DNA of 64,000 nucleotides from Tethya wilhelma (Eukaryota; Porifera; Demospongiae; Tethyida; Tethyidae). Positions 33,187-44,519 of the stretch are shown piece after piece (the first letter of the stretch is position 1; the number at the start of each line of letters is the position of its first letter). Both the position numbers and the translations under genes were made by a program. The notes under the pieces were generated by a model, which saw nothing but the letters and a program-made list of their open reading frames with translations, made no database searches and was not told where the DNA came from. Location of the stretch: NCBI GenBank assembly GCA_964030475.1, contig CAXIPT010000034.1, positions 112,405-176,404 on the forward strand. Direction: 5' to 3'.

Positions 33187-33888
33187 CAACTGGGGGATGT
33201 CTCATTTTCGGTCTGATACATTGTATGTTCATATGTTGGGCTTTGGAAATATTATAATAAATGAACATGAATTACTTTTTGTACAGAAACTTCGAGAGCG
33301 TGTTACAACCTTCCAAAAAAGAAAATATAAGCCAGAAGACAAGGAGAAGTGGATGAAGGTTCTAATCACTGATATGATGTCTAGTGAAGAGAGTGGAGAA
33401 GAGGAGAATGAGATCTAGTGAAGCCTTTACCCTGGAGAGCCAAAATAGTGAAAGATTTCTTCATTGATTTGGATGCACTGCTGGAAAATCAGCTCAAGCA
33501 AAGAGGCAGACGAAAGTCCGTATGCAGAGCTCAATACCTTCTAATCGTGTGCCTCCAGTTGGTGTACCTAGCTGGGCTTTATGCTAAACAATTGCAATTT
33601 GACATAATGTAACTTTTGATTATTGCTTTGTGACATTTCCTGTATTAATCTGAAGTGTCTACTTAACATTTCCTGCATTGATCATGTATCTAATGTTTGA
33701 TTTGTCATTCATCTATCTTTGTATTGACAACTAGAAGACATTTCATGTGTACCCTGCATGTTGGCTACCTGGGATTTAGCTCTATCCTGTACAGGACATG
33801 TTGCATGAAAGTTCATCTGTCAGACAGAAAGGAAAGTAAGCTGTGAGCTGAGATGTCCACTGAGTTTTGGTTAGCAATCATGTAGCAT

Positions 33889-33911
33889 GAAATTCTACTT
33901 TTGGTCCAGTG
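33889..33911 (-). repeat. EnSpm terminal inverted repeat, outer end
   Basis: Complement reads CACTGGACCAAAAGT... and is identical to 16243-16265. It abuts the composite repeat flank ATACCTGGTTGCTC. Confidence 0.8.
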
Positions 33912-33950
33912 ATACCTGGTTGCTCTTCTTAAGAAATGAATCAGGACATT

Positions 33951-35761
33951 CCCAGTACGGTAGTACTGGGTACACAGGAATGGCACAGATGGCCCATTAG
34001 CGCAATACAAATATTCACGCAAATAACTCTACAAAAACTGAGCGCTTAGCACTAATAGGCTTCTAAAGCTACTATTTAGCTCTTTCTCTTTCTAATGAGC
34101 CCAAAAACATGGCCTAAAAACATCGCTAAAGTAACAAACACAAATATGTCAAACCTCCAATTTTCTCCATCTTTCTCTTATTCTTCTTCATTACCAGATA
34201 TCGACGGTCATTTCAATTTTTCTTAAACTCAATTTCGAATAATTAGATCAGATAATTTTGTATTGCTTACCATACGGAAGTAATCTTTGTCTCTCCGTAC
34301 GCGCTACAGCTGATACTCTAACAAGATTGCCAAGGGCTAAAGTGTAAGACTAATGCTTCGTGATCTTCCCAGGTACTATAAATGGACTGGTCACTGCACG
34401 CAGAATTTGCCATTTCAGCATTTATAACACAAGGTCATGCCCCTATTACGTAATTGACATTGCAGAGAATTATAAATTATTTGAACTTTCAACAATAATT
34501 TTTAGCCAATCACAAAAAATTTGCCGACTTGCCAGGGTCCATTTCTAAATTTGGAGATGTAATGACACGCTCACACTTATTATTTTCTCGGGTAAGCGTG
34601 TCTAGAATTTGCCAATCAGCTTTTAAACATGCAGGAAATTTGGCTGTTTATGAACTATGATGTCATTTGCAATGATGTCATTCAATTAAATTGCTGACTA
34701 AGCATTTTCGCCGTTTTGTGCCAAAGTTTGAGTTTTGTCTCTGTGGCTGTCCAAGCCCAATTAGAAGACTGTTTTCATGTTGTTTAAGCTTCTTAGATGC
34801 TGCAGAATAAAAACAAGCGCTTAAATTGTGATTTTAGAGAGCTTGGGAATTTAATGAGATTCATGATATTAATTTATGCATGTAGATGAACAACTAATAC
34901 ATAAATGTGGGCGTTTCTTGCAATGTCCTCTATTTGTATTACAATTTCTGGTAATGTCTTCTTTTTCTATCTTGGCTCAACTTTTCTCAGAGACTATTCA
35001 CTTTTAAGCTGATTCTTGAACGAACGAACTTGGTTTCTTCCGGTACAGTCGCTTTTGCCATTGGTTTTTAGCGCCTCTCATTGAGTAGCTAGATACAAGG
35101 CGGAAAGCGCCTCCTCCATATGGCCGCCATTAATTTCTACACTCATGAATAATTCATTAGCTTCTAGAAAATTCGAATTGACAACCTTTTCCACACACAA
35201 AAGCGAAGTTGCCTGGAACTATTTTGGTTGCTCTTCTTAAGAGATGAATCAGGACTTTGACATATAGAAAGACAAGTAAATCTTATGATACAGCTCCTGC
35301 CTCCAAATGACTGAGATGTGTGTTTCACTTCAGTATCAAGCAGGCTACACACCGTCTTGAACAAGTTGTGACTTCAAGTACCAGCTCAGCAGCCCGCCGC
35401 TGGCTCAGTGAGTCTGGCTTGCCAGACTACTAGCTCAGTAGCTAGCTACACACACCAACTCAAATGTAATTTGTAGAAATATGGAAAAATGAGAACAAAC
35501 AAGTAAAAAAAAACATTGGAAATGTAATGAGACACAGGAATGGCTAAATCGTAAAAAGAACGCAAACAAGCTGTTGAGAGTGTGTAAGGAATTCTTCCTG
35601 TGGGCAAAATGAGAGAATCAATAAAGAGATTGTTAAATGCAGCCCATACACAGGAAGAATTCTGCACACACTCCCAACAGCCATTCCATTTTGTTTGCGT
35701 TCTTTTTATGATTTAGCCATTCCTGTGTCTCATTACATTTCCAATGTTTTTTTTTACTTGT
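33951..35761 (+). repeat. composite repeat, copy C, with 0.75-kb internal insertion
   Basis: Head palindrome CCCAGTACGGTAGTACTGGG at 33951, head block to about 34195, a non-matching insert to about 34965, then the central block (TCTATCTTGGCTCAACTTTT) and the tail into hairpin MITE copy 3 (35499-35761). The insert has no gene that I can support. Confidence 0.8.
35499..35761. mobile_element. hairpin MITE, copy 3
   Basis: Arms of about 110 bp, loop with GTGGGCAAAATGAGAGAATC, termini ACAAGT and ACTTGT. Confidence 0.85.
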
Positions 35762-36676
35762 ATGTATAGGGTAACCACTTGTGGAGCTTCAGTAGGTGGG
35801 TGGGTCTGATCACGTGCTTGCTTGGGGGCGTGGCTTGCTATTTACAAAAAAAGGTAAGGAAAAAAACGTAGGCATAGGATTAGACAAAGTACTGGGAATT
35901 AAGAGTCCAGATTTTATGGGGAGTTAGAGGTTGCATTCAGTGGCGGATCCAGGGGGGGGGTTCACAGGGTTCCACGGAACCCCCTTTCAGCTGAGACCTC
36001 GCATTATAATTTAATTGTGCAGATTGGAAAAGGTCAAGATGGAACCCTCCTTTCAACTTAAAAATACTAAAGGCAACCTAAAATCACGCTGAATATCAGT
36101 CTTTTGTGAAAAATATAGAGTTCTGTCTCTTCCTTGCCGTTTTTTTCTTCTATTCAGGCTTTTTTGCCAAAATTTTAGCTGCACGAGTGCTAAAGGGGCA
36201 GAGCTCTTGCGACCGGAAGTGGGGGTGGCTACGTAAAATTTGGCATTGATTAGTATATGTTCCAAACTAGAGCTCTTAACTCACAAGTATATGCAACAAA
36301 TGCTTGCACAAAGCCAAAAAATGTGCGAAATTTAGTGCAAAAAATTTAGGCATAATGTGAGTTAAGATCCCAGATTTTATCTTGGAATAGACAAATAAAT
36401 GTCTTAGCAATGTACCAAGTTTGGCAGAGTAGGCCCTTTTCCAAACCGTTGCATTTTGTTAGCAAAAAGAGCAATTTTTGAGTATTTTTTCAAAAATCTG
36501 CAGATTTATGGTTTTGGAGAATAACAGCTTGATACTGTAAACTTGGAGTTTTAAAAATTCAACAGAACAAAATTTTTTGCTTGTTATCAATAAATTTAGT
36601 AAATTCATGTGTTACTTTCAGCTTTACAAGGAAGTTAAAAAGTTTTGCTCTTTTCAATTGGAGCACTGTACTTGTT
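35762..36676. other. intergenic with a solo CAGTGGCGGATC end
   Basis: At 35938 CAGTGGCGGATCCAGG and a G9 run look like the end of a hAT-type MITE; a matching inverted end is at about 56012-56028. No gene seen. The remainder is AT-rich. Confidence 0.5.
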
Positions 36677-37215
36677 CCCAGTACAGTAGTACTGGGTACA
36701 CAGGAATGGCACGGATGGCCCATTATTGTAATACAAATATTCACGCGAATAACTCTGCAAAAACTGAGCAATTAGCACTAAAAGGATTCTAAAGCTACTA
36801 TTTAGCTCTTTCTCTTTCTAATGAGCCCAAAAACATGGCCTAAAAACATCGCTAAAGTAACAAACACAAACATGCCAAACCTCCAATTTTCTCCATCTTC
36901 TTCTTCTATCTTGGCTCAACTTTTCTCAGAGACTATTCACTTTTGGAAGCTGATTCTTGAACCAACAAACTTGGTTTCTTCCGGTACAGTCGCTTTTGCC
37001 ATCGGTTTTTAGCACCTCTCATTGAGTAGCTAGATACAAGGCAAAAAGTGCCTCCTCCATATGGCCGCCATTAATTTCTACACTCATGCATAATTCATTA
37101 CCTTCTAGAAAGTACGAATTGACGACCCTTTCCACACACAAAAGTGTGTGTTATTTAGAATTAAATGCACTGAAGTTGCCTGGAACTATTTTGTGATACC
37201 TGGTTGCTCTTCTTA
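36677..37215 (+). repeat. composite repeat, copy D
   Basis: Head palindrome with one change (CCCAGTACAGTAGTACTGGG), CTT-poor centre, and central block to CACACACAAAAG. The tail and hairpin are missing. Confidence 0.8.
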
Positions 37216-37241
37216 AGAGATGAATGAGGACTTTGATTTTT

Positions 37242-37895
37242 CCCAGTACAGTAGTACTGGGTACATAGGAATGGCACGGATGGCCCATTAGAACAATTCA
37301 AATATTCACGCTAATAACTCTGCAAAAAATGAGCGCTTGATACTAAAAAGCTTCTAACGCTACTTCTTAGCTTATTCTCTTTCTAACAAGCCCAAAAACA
37401 TGGCCTAAAAACATCGCTAAACTACCAAACTAAAATATGCCAAACCTCTAATTTTCTCCATCTTCTTCTTCTTCTATCTTGATACGACTTTTCTCAAAAA
37501 GCGCTCACTTTCAGAAGCTGATTCTTGAACGAATATACAAGTTTTCTTTGTCTTCAGGTCCTTTTGGCATCGTTTTTTCATGTTCCATTGAGTCACTAGA
37601 TACAAGGCGAAAAGTGCATTCTCCAATTAATTTCTACACTCATGCATAATTCATAAGCTACTTGAAAATCAAAATAACGACCCTTTTCCAGATAGACAAT
37701 TGTGCGTTATTTTGAATCCGACTATTAGCTGCCTGCTGAAGATTTCTGGTTGTGATGAATTCTCTGTAACATTTCAGTCTTCAATATTTACGAGGTGAAT
37801 ACTTTGTTACACTTATATGTAGTTGTCACTATAAGAAGATGAGAAAAGCCACTAATTTGTTAGAATCTAAGAAACAGCTCCTGAGCCTCCTGAGA
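37242..37895 (+). repeat. composite repeat, copy E
   Basis: Head, CTT run, centre and tail to TAAGAAGATGAGAAAAG. The hairpin MITE is missing; a separate small hairpin follows at 37895. Confidence 0.8.
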
Positions 37896-37930
37896 TTCTT
37901 TCGGCAGTACTTTTATACTGCCGAAAGAAT
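37895..37930. other. perfect 15-bp stem, 6-nt loop hairpin
   Basis: ATTCTTTCGGCAGTA, loop CTTTTA, then the exact complement. It lies between two composite copies and is not found elsewhere in the window. Confidence 0.7.
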
Positions 37931-37950
37931 GCTGATAGCAAAATTATATT

Positions 37951-38372
37951 CCCAGTACGGTAGTACTGGGTACATAGGAATGGCACGGATGCCCCATTAG
38001 CGCAATACAAATATTCACGCGAATAACTCTGCAAAAACCATCGCTAAAGTACCAAACTAAACTAGGCCAAACCTCCAATTTTCTCCATCTTCTTCTTCTT
38101 CTATGTTGGCAAGAGCTTTCTCAGAGACCACTCACTTTCAGAAGCTGATTCTTGAACTAATAAACTTATTTAATTAACAACATGAGGGACTCAACATGGT
38201 CACGGTACTACATGTAGCCCAAATAGGAATGGCACGGATGGCCCATTAGCGCAATTGTGAGATGCTTCACTGAATATCCATGTTGATAGTGTACATGTAA
38301 CCAACATATCCACACAAACTCAAATGTGATTCATAGAATAATGAAAAAATGAGAATAAATACATTAAGAAGA
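37951..38372 (+). repeat. composite repeat, copy F (scrambled)
   Basis: Head block with an internal deletion, then pieces of the hairpin loop (AACATGAGGGACTC) and tail out of order. It ends at the AT palindrome. Confidence 0.7.
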
Positions 38373-38447
38373 ATTATATGTATAATATAATTAATTATAA
38401 TTAATAATTATAATTAATAATTATAATTATATTATAATATAATTATA
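38373..38447. repeat. AT palindrome (TAAT/ATTA runs)
   Basis: About 75 bases of A and T only, such as ATTATAATTAATAATTATAA, self-complementary and likely to extrude a cruciform. It sits at the junction of two composite copies. Confidence 0.75.
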
Positions 38448-38451
38448 CAAT

Positions 38452-39456
38452 GGCACGGATGGCCCATTAGCGCAATGCAAATATTCACACTAATAACTCT
38501 GCAAAAAATGAGCGCTTGGCACTATAAGGCTTCTAAAGCTACTTTTTAGCTCATTCTCTTTCTAATGAGCCTAAAAACATGGCCTAAAACCATCGCTAAA
38601 GTATTTAACTAAAATATGCCAAACCTCCAATTTTCTCCATCTTCTTCTTCTTACTCTTCTATGTTGGCAAGACTTTTCTTAAAGACTGCTCACTTTCAGA
38701 AGCTGATTCTTGAACGAATTTACTTGGTTTCTTTGTCTTCATGTGCTTTTTGCATCGGTTATTCGTCTCTCTAGCTGAGTCGCTAGATACAAGACGAAAA
38801 GCGCCTTCTCCGTATGGCAGCCATTCATTTCTATACTCATTAATAATTCATCAGCTATATACTTGGGAAATCAAGTTGACGACCCTTTTCCTGATAGACA
38901 AGTGTGCGTTATTTGGAATCCGAATGGCTGCTTTACCTGAAGATTTCTGGTTGTACTGAAGTCTCTGTAACCTTTCAGTCTTCTGTTTTTAGGAGATGAA
39001 TAGACTATTTTCAGGTTTGTTATGTAGTTGTCATTATAAGATGAGCAAAACAAGTAGATACAGCTCCAGACTCCCACCCGCAGTGAGATGCTTCACTGAA
39101 TATCCATGCTGATAGTATACATGTAACTAACATATACACACAAACTCAAATGTGATTCATAGAATAAAGAAAAAATGAGAATAAAACAAGTAAAAAAAAA
39201 CATTGGAAATGTATTAAGACATAGGAATGGCAAATCGTAAAAAGAACGCAAACAAGATGGAATGGCTGTTTGAGTGTGTAAAGAATTATTCCTATGGGCA
39301 ACATGAGGGATTCAAACATGGAAAGAGAGAACTACATGCAGCCCACACAGGAAGAATTCTGCACACACTCAAACAGCCATTCCATCTTGTTTGCGTTCTT
39401 TTTACGATTTGCCATTCCTATGTCTTAATACATTTCCAATGTTTTTTTTTACTTGT
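38452..39456 (+). repeat. composite repeat, copy G (near full length, with hairpin)
   Basis: Lacks the first palindrome but otherwise follows copy A closely, including ATTCGTCTCTCTAGCTGAGT and GATGAATAGACTATTTT. It ends in hairpin MITE copy 4 (39186-39456). Confidence 0.85.
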
Positions 39457-39460
39457 AACA

Positions 39461-39937
39461 TATAGAAAGACAAGTAAATCTTATGATACAGCTCCTGCCT
39501 CCCAATGACTAAGATGTGTGTTTCACTTCAGTATCAAGCAGGCTACACAACTTGTGACTTCAAGTACCAGCTCAGCAGCCCGCCGCTGGGTTGCCAGACT
39601 ACTAGCTCAGTTGCTAGCTACCCACACCAATTCAAATGTAATTTGTAGAAATATGGAAAAATGATAACAAACAAGTAAAAAAAACATTGGAAATGTAATG
39701 AGATGCAGGAATGGCTAAATCGTAAGAAAAACTAAAACAAGATGGAATGGCTGTTAGAGTGTGTAAGGAATTCTTCCTGTGGGCAAAATGAGAGACTCAA
39801 TAAGGAGATTGTTAAATGCAGCCCATACAGGAAGAATTCTGCACACACTCTTAACAGCCATTCCATCTTTTTTGCGTTCTTTTTATGATTTAGCCATTCC
39901 TGTGTCTCATTACATTTCCAATGTTTTTTTTACTTGT
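39461..39937 (+). repeat. composite tail plus hairpin MITE, copy 5
   Basis: Tail of the copy C subtype (TACAGCTCCTGCCTCC, GTAATTTGTAGAAATATGG) and hairpin 39671-39937. The right flank is TTGTTCTCATTTTTC. Confidence 0.8.
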
Positions 39938-39955
39938 TTGTTCTCATTTTTCTTC

Positions 39956-40330
39956 ACAGGACTGTCACGGTAATACCAGTGTTACTGTGGTATACAGGGA
40001 TACTCTGACACATAGGTCTATGGGTAAAATAGTGTACACAGGACTGTCCCTGTAATACCAGTGTTAGTTTGGCATACAGGGATACTCTGACACAAAGGTC
40101 TATGGGTATAGTGTACACAGGACTGTCACGGTTATACGAGTGTTACTGTGGATACTCTGACATAAGGGTCAATGGGTATAGCGTACACAGGACTGTCCTG
40201 TAATACCAGTGTTACTGTGATGTTCTGACCCAAGGATCTATGGGTATATAGTGTACACAGGACTGTCCTGGTAATACCAGTTTTACCATGGCACACAGGG
40301 ATACTCTGACACTAAGGTTTGAGACCCTTT
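39956..40330 (+). repeat. minisatellite of about 80 bp
   Basis: Five units with ACAGGACTGTCACGGTAATA, CCAGTGTTACTGTGG and GATACTCTGACACA...TATGGGTA. No coding capacity. Confidence 0.85.
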
Positions 40331-40781
40331 TGGTAATACCATGTATAGCATATGTGACCGAATTTTGGAAAACCGACCACTTCAAGCAAAACTTTGTTTG
40401 CAGTAATCTGCTGTAATTCGCGACGTGCATGCAAAAATATTTTTTTGCACCAAATGGGAGGGGCACACCTTGGCGAGCTGCAGATGTGATTTTAGGGGTG
40501 GGGCTGTTTCTATTGCTGAGTTACAAGCGTTTGAATGCAGCCATGGCTAGCTTCTCTCCCGCCTTAGTACATGGGATGTGTTGCCATGTTCATTGATTAA
40601 TTATTCTGATCAAGTATATGATGCAGCTGCCACTATGCATCTCATTATAATAATGAATATTTAATTTGCAACAAAAAACAATACATTGTTGAAGAACTAA
40701 ACACTTCTAGCATCTCTTGCAGATGATCAGAAGACAGCCTACAGTGTTGCAGAATTGCTGGGCTAAGCCAGGAGCTTTTTA

Positions 40782-42011
40782 GGCCATATAAAATAAATTG
40801 CTTGTTTCTCATCCACCCATTTTTGAAGCTGAAGGGAGGGAGGAGGTATTTTATTATTATTTTTTCATAATAATACGCAATGTTTGCTTCCATTTTTCAG
40901 GCCTGGGTCATGAGTTTTATGAACTTTTGTACAAATAATTATGACATGAACCAGTCAGAAAAAATAATAAAAAAAGTATGAATGCGAGTTTATATTCTGT
41001 TGTATGGAAAAATGTTAAAAAGTATAATAATATTATAAATGTGAGTTATTTCTGTTGTCTGGATATCTTTGAAAAAGCTCTTTCCTTCATTTGAACATGT
41101 CAAACAAATGGGATAGCTATTTTCCGATTCTTGTAGTTCATCCTCAGTTCCGCAGTGGTAACACAAATGATCATTTCCTGCTGTGTAGTAGGGAATTTCA
41201 ATAGGAGAATTGCAAGTAAGATTAGCCTTCACATAAACCGAGTTCAAAACAGAAGTGTCCTCTGCTTCAATGTCAGCAAAACAACTTCCACACATGTATT
41301 CAAGGTCTTCTGTTAGCTTCTCTAGTTCCTCCCTATGTTCCCTCTTTAGTGAGTGCTTTGAGTAAAGAACTCTCCATTTAGAGCACTCTCCACATTGCAG
41401 AACAAGCTTTACATTTTTAGCATACTGGGCGGAAGGAGGGAACGGCATGCCATGGCCTTTTGTTGCAGGTGTACAAAGTGACGGACGATGTTTCTCACTT
41501 GTTTGACTACCATATACCTTCTCAAAATCTTTGTATTTGTCACCACTTGGAACAGGGTCTGGAAGATGGTGGATGTTAGAGATGACATCAATAGGAAGTC
41601 ACCTATTCACCTATTGTACACTCACAACTTACACGAGTAAGCTGAGTTCGGCTCTGTCCGATCATAGGTGTCACAGCTGCGCCTAGACACTCATCTGGTA
41701 TTGGCAAACTGTCATCTAGTTTACCCGCGCTGAATTCAATATAGACATCAGAGAGAGTGCATCCATCGTCCACACAACAACCATACCATACTTTGATCAC
41801 TTTCGCGCCACTACGGATTTGAATAATAGCAAATACCATTCTTGAAAAAAGTTCTTTCCAGTTCTTTCTCAAAATCTTTGTGTGGCCACGACGACATCAC
41901 GTGGCTTTTTGGTTTTAATAACTATTAATAAAGCAATTAAAATTTCCCCGGGACGGGGATTAATAACCGGACGGGCGGGGATGAGAAACAAGCAATTTCT
42001 TTTATATGGCC
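40782..42011. mobile_element. TTA-flanked element (PIF/Harbinger-like termini)
   Basis: 33-bp inverted ends (GGCCATATAAAATAAATTGC and its complement) with one mismatch, flanked by TTA at 40779-40781 and 42012-42014. The homologous right arm of the palindrome lacks this 1.23 kb, which shows it as an insertion. Three-base TTA duplication is typical of PIF/Harbinger, but the protein inside is not a Harbinger transposase, so the class is uncertain. Confidence 0.75.
40990..41872 (-). pseudogene. multi-Cys (zinc-ribbon-like) transposon protein, C-terminal fragment
   Basis: Read 41872 to 40990. WKELFSRMVFAIIQIRSG and VDDGCTLSDVYIEFSAGKL; then, in another frame, LPDPVPSGDKYKDFEKVYG; then KLVLQCGECSKWRVLYSKHS, YMCGSCF, LTCNSPIEIPYYTAG, HLCYHCG and YPICLTC. 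Paired CX2C motifs suggest zinc binding. The same architecture recurs at 48570-49298, and I know it from many uncharacterised sponge and cnidarian genes. Frame changes near 41600 and 41450 and loss of the N-terminus make it a fragment. Function is unknown. Confidence 0.6.
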
Positions 42012-42561
42012 TTATCTGTGCATAATAATGAATGAATGTTGTGTACATTGTGTATTATAAATTTGCAATGAAATCTGTGGGGGGTTAAAAGCTAAGCGCT
42101 TATGATTATGGGTAGCTAGAATAGGTATAGATACATGCATCTATTATTGGGCACTTATTTTTGCGCCATTTATAGCCTAGTTATTCTACTTACAGCCCAC
42201 CCAGTATATTATTCTACTAATAGACTTCCTTATCTAGCTGCTGAATCCTCCTGGAAGGCTCCCTGGTCTTCTGTGTCTTTGAAAAGGCTCCTAAAGTTTT
42301 AACTAGCGCTTCAACTAACATATTTTGATACTACATGAAAATTGTACCACAAACATAAATTCATTGTAACACGGATAGTATACGGATTTCGTGTACTCAC
42401 ACTTCGAATGTGTTCGATTACAATTTTAGCAAGTAAAATTGGAATGAACGGTCGTTATATTTGAGCTTACATCTCCAAGTGCCTAGCCGCTTCAAATTTG
42501 GAAAATAGCTAGCTGCAATGATGTAGATTACGATGCAATCGCTGGCTCAAAATTCGCAGAT

Positions 42562-43127
42562 TGCTCGAACTGTACATAGACATACTGAGTATCATAGGAC
42601 AATGCATATGTGCATGGGAGGTTACACGTTGCCATTGCTTAAATCTTAGCAATTGGCTGACCTCTTTTCTCTCAATGGATTGACTTTGCAGTGCATTTAA
42701 TAAAGCATTCTCTAACACATGCTGAAGACTGATAATTTAGATGCTGAAACAATTCCATTTCAACCAGTCTTGATTGTCCACTAGATGGTTTACCAATTCG
42801 AATAATTGCGAAAGGAATTTGCAAAAATTTGCTCTTTGCATTCTCAGATGTGTAAGTAGGAAATGTCGATTTGAATAGCTCAGAAAGGAAACACATGTGT
42901 TGTTCTAGAACTGTGTTTGCCATAGTCAAAAAAGTTAAACAAAGGGAGTTCTTTTTGTGTTATTGCATACATAAATGTCTCTATACTTCTATATACTCTA
43001 TTAAAGACAAATCACTCAGTTTACTCAAGCATATACTTTGATCGATAACAATATTGTCCTTTAATGACTATTTAGATAAATAGATGGGTAATTGACCTCC
43101 CTGTACAGGGAGGCATCACATTAAAGA
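42562..43127. other. centre of palindromic element, short frame of unknown origin
   Basis: A minus frame 42929-42672 reads FLSELFKSTFPTYTSENAK and FAIIRIGKPSSGQSRLVEME. It resembles no family I can name. No other feature. Confidence 0.35.
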
Positions 43128-43488
43128 CTGGCTCGTATCCAGGCTCCTCCCTCGTGAAGATTTCCTACGAAAATAAGGAGGTAGAGAGCCTGGTATCAAG
43201 TATCACGTACGTGACGTAGTCAATTTTGAATATGCATCAGTATGCAGTCAAAGTTTTCCTGGGAGCAGGAAAGAATGGACAAAAAAGCTTGAAAAAACCT
43301 GTTGTAAGCTTCTTCAGCTAGCAAAGACCAAAAAACAAACTTTCTGCTCAGTATTTGTGATTGTCAGTTTATCTGAGTGGAGACTGAACTCTGAACTGAT
43401 ACTATTTATCTGCATTTGAATTGACAATCATTAAAGGCTACTAAGTGTCCTTGGTGTTCTTCAATCTCATCTTCATCCACTTGTAGCA
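43128..43488 (+). mobile_element. MULE-like MITE, truncated copy
   Basis: GGCTCGTATCCAGGCTCCTC, GAGAGCCTGGTATCAAG and GAATTGACAATCATTAAAGG follow the 30362-30975 family (in complement). It stops near CATCCACTTGTAGC; the right end is absent. Confidence 0.8.
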
Positions 43489-43689
43489 TTTAACTTGTAG
43501 CACGTTGAGTTCAATGATTGCTTTTATTTTGTCGACCTTTACCACATGCACACACACGTGTTCATGCAACAGAATTATTTGAATGAGAGTACGTTTGGGG
43601 AAGTTGAATAAGGTGTGACAGTGTTAGTAAAAGTGCTTATGGTTAGACTGGCCATTGTCTAGACCCTGACAAGTAGAACACTAATGACC

Positions 43690-44320
43690 TACGAAGAGCG
43701 CACTCCTCCAGCTCCAGTTGCGGGCGACACTATGTCTCTGTAAATCTGCCACCATTTTTGCCTTCCGACCCAGAGGTGTGGTAGAGACCCAATTTGTTTC
43801 TAGGCGAATTACGGCAGAAAAGACCCGTTATGATTACGTCATTGCCTCCCTAGCAGCTACTGAGGTTCGAGATCTCATCCTGAAAACTTCAGAGACAACA
43901 CCCTACAGAGGAACGTATCAAACGAACAGCCGCATCAGAACAGCGTTGACTTCAACAACTTTTCAATGCCGAGGAGCTGGGAGACCGCAAGCCAACACAG
44001 CTGTTGCGCAGGATGAAACAGCTACTGGGTGACTGAGCCAAAGCTACTGACGGTGCTTGAACCTTTCGTACACGTTTACCCTCAAATGTGCGCATGGTGC
44101 TAGCATCCTTTAGTGCCACAATAGCCGAGCTAGCGGATAAGATTGTCGAAGTAGCCACACCTACAGTAGCATCTACTGCCAACTCTCCAATGCCACAACT
44201 TGTTGAAGAAAAAATAAAACTCCGATCAGAACTCAAACAGCTACACAAACCCTCTCCCGCTAGTCCTGATCTCACTCCAGTTCTCGCCACAGGCAGGATT
44301 TTATACTCTATTACTTAATA
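43690..44320 (+). pseudogene. Ty3/Gypsy-type gag relic
   Basis: Across all three frames pieces read LPPFLPSDPEVWFRDP, ITAEKTRYDYVIASLA, ATEVRDLILKTSETTP, FSMPRSWETASQ and FVHVYPQ, then MVLASFSATIAELADKIVEV and ATPTVAST. This is the order of a capsid-type gag (usually LPPFWP.DPE.WF, ATEVRDL, VRMVLA, ELADKI), known from Gypsy elements of invertebrates. Many frameshifts and stops. No zinc knuckle, pol or LTR follows. Confidence 0.7.
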
Positions 44321-44519
44321 ATATTAAAATATAAGTGTTGAGCAAACGGCTACATCGCTAAAGTCACCAAAACTGCTGCGTAGTCCAGTGAGCTATGTCT
44401 ATTTAATATTGCTTCCACATACATTGCATTAACGCATCGCGGTACATGTAGCGGTGACGACCTTTGCCTTTTTCTGAGCCTGACCTGCCTGACTGAGATA
44501 GGCGGCCCTGAAAATGCAT

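Larger units (their letters stand above)
31913..33417 (+). pseudogene. EnSpm gene B, right copy, interrupted by N and truncated
   Basis: Exon 1 (31913-32105) encodes MESDVEHEERFSESELSSFS and ends at GTAAG. Exon 2 (32203-32749) joins in phase and encodes PSIYPMGNCSRGTRHS and then repeats of SSHHTTPSREDTGR and SSHRTIPSREDTGR. It stops at the N (32750), after which the sequence jumps to the intronic TG-repeat array, so exons 3-6 seen in the left copy are absent. The last exon (33287-33417) encodes KLRERVTTFQKRKYKPEDKE and MSSEESGEEENEI with a premature TAG; the PLPWR tail follows in another frame. The missing exons may be an assembly collapse. Probable TnpA-like partner of the transposase (inference). 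Confidence 0.65.
26450..33911 (-). mobile_element. EnSpm/CACTA transposon, complete copy with three genes
   Basis: About 7.5 kb between CACTGGACGAAAAGT (26450) and the complement of CACTGGACCAAAAGT ending at 33911. Contents from right to left: gene B (plus strand, 31913-33417), a 154-bp divergent promoter region, the three-exon tnp2-type transposase (minus, 31758-27810) with a MITE in its second intron, and the convergent ORF C (plus, 27075-27587). Size and layout fit animal EnSpm elements. No target duplication is visible (AAG on the left, ATA on the right), so the left boundary rests on the inverted terminal match and the gene content. The single N at 32750 hides part of gene B. Confidence 0.82.

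Noticed and set aside
26450..33911. A 3-bp target duplication for the EnSpm copy
   Set aside because: Left flank AAG and right flank ATA do not match. I kept the boundary on terminal-repeat evidence but do not claim a duplication.
43718..44290. Opposite-strand 112-residue frame rich in Ser and Ala
   Set aside because: It is the shadow of the gag relic on the plus strand.
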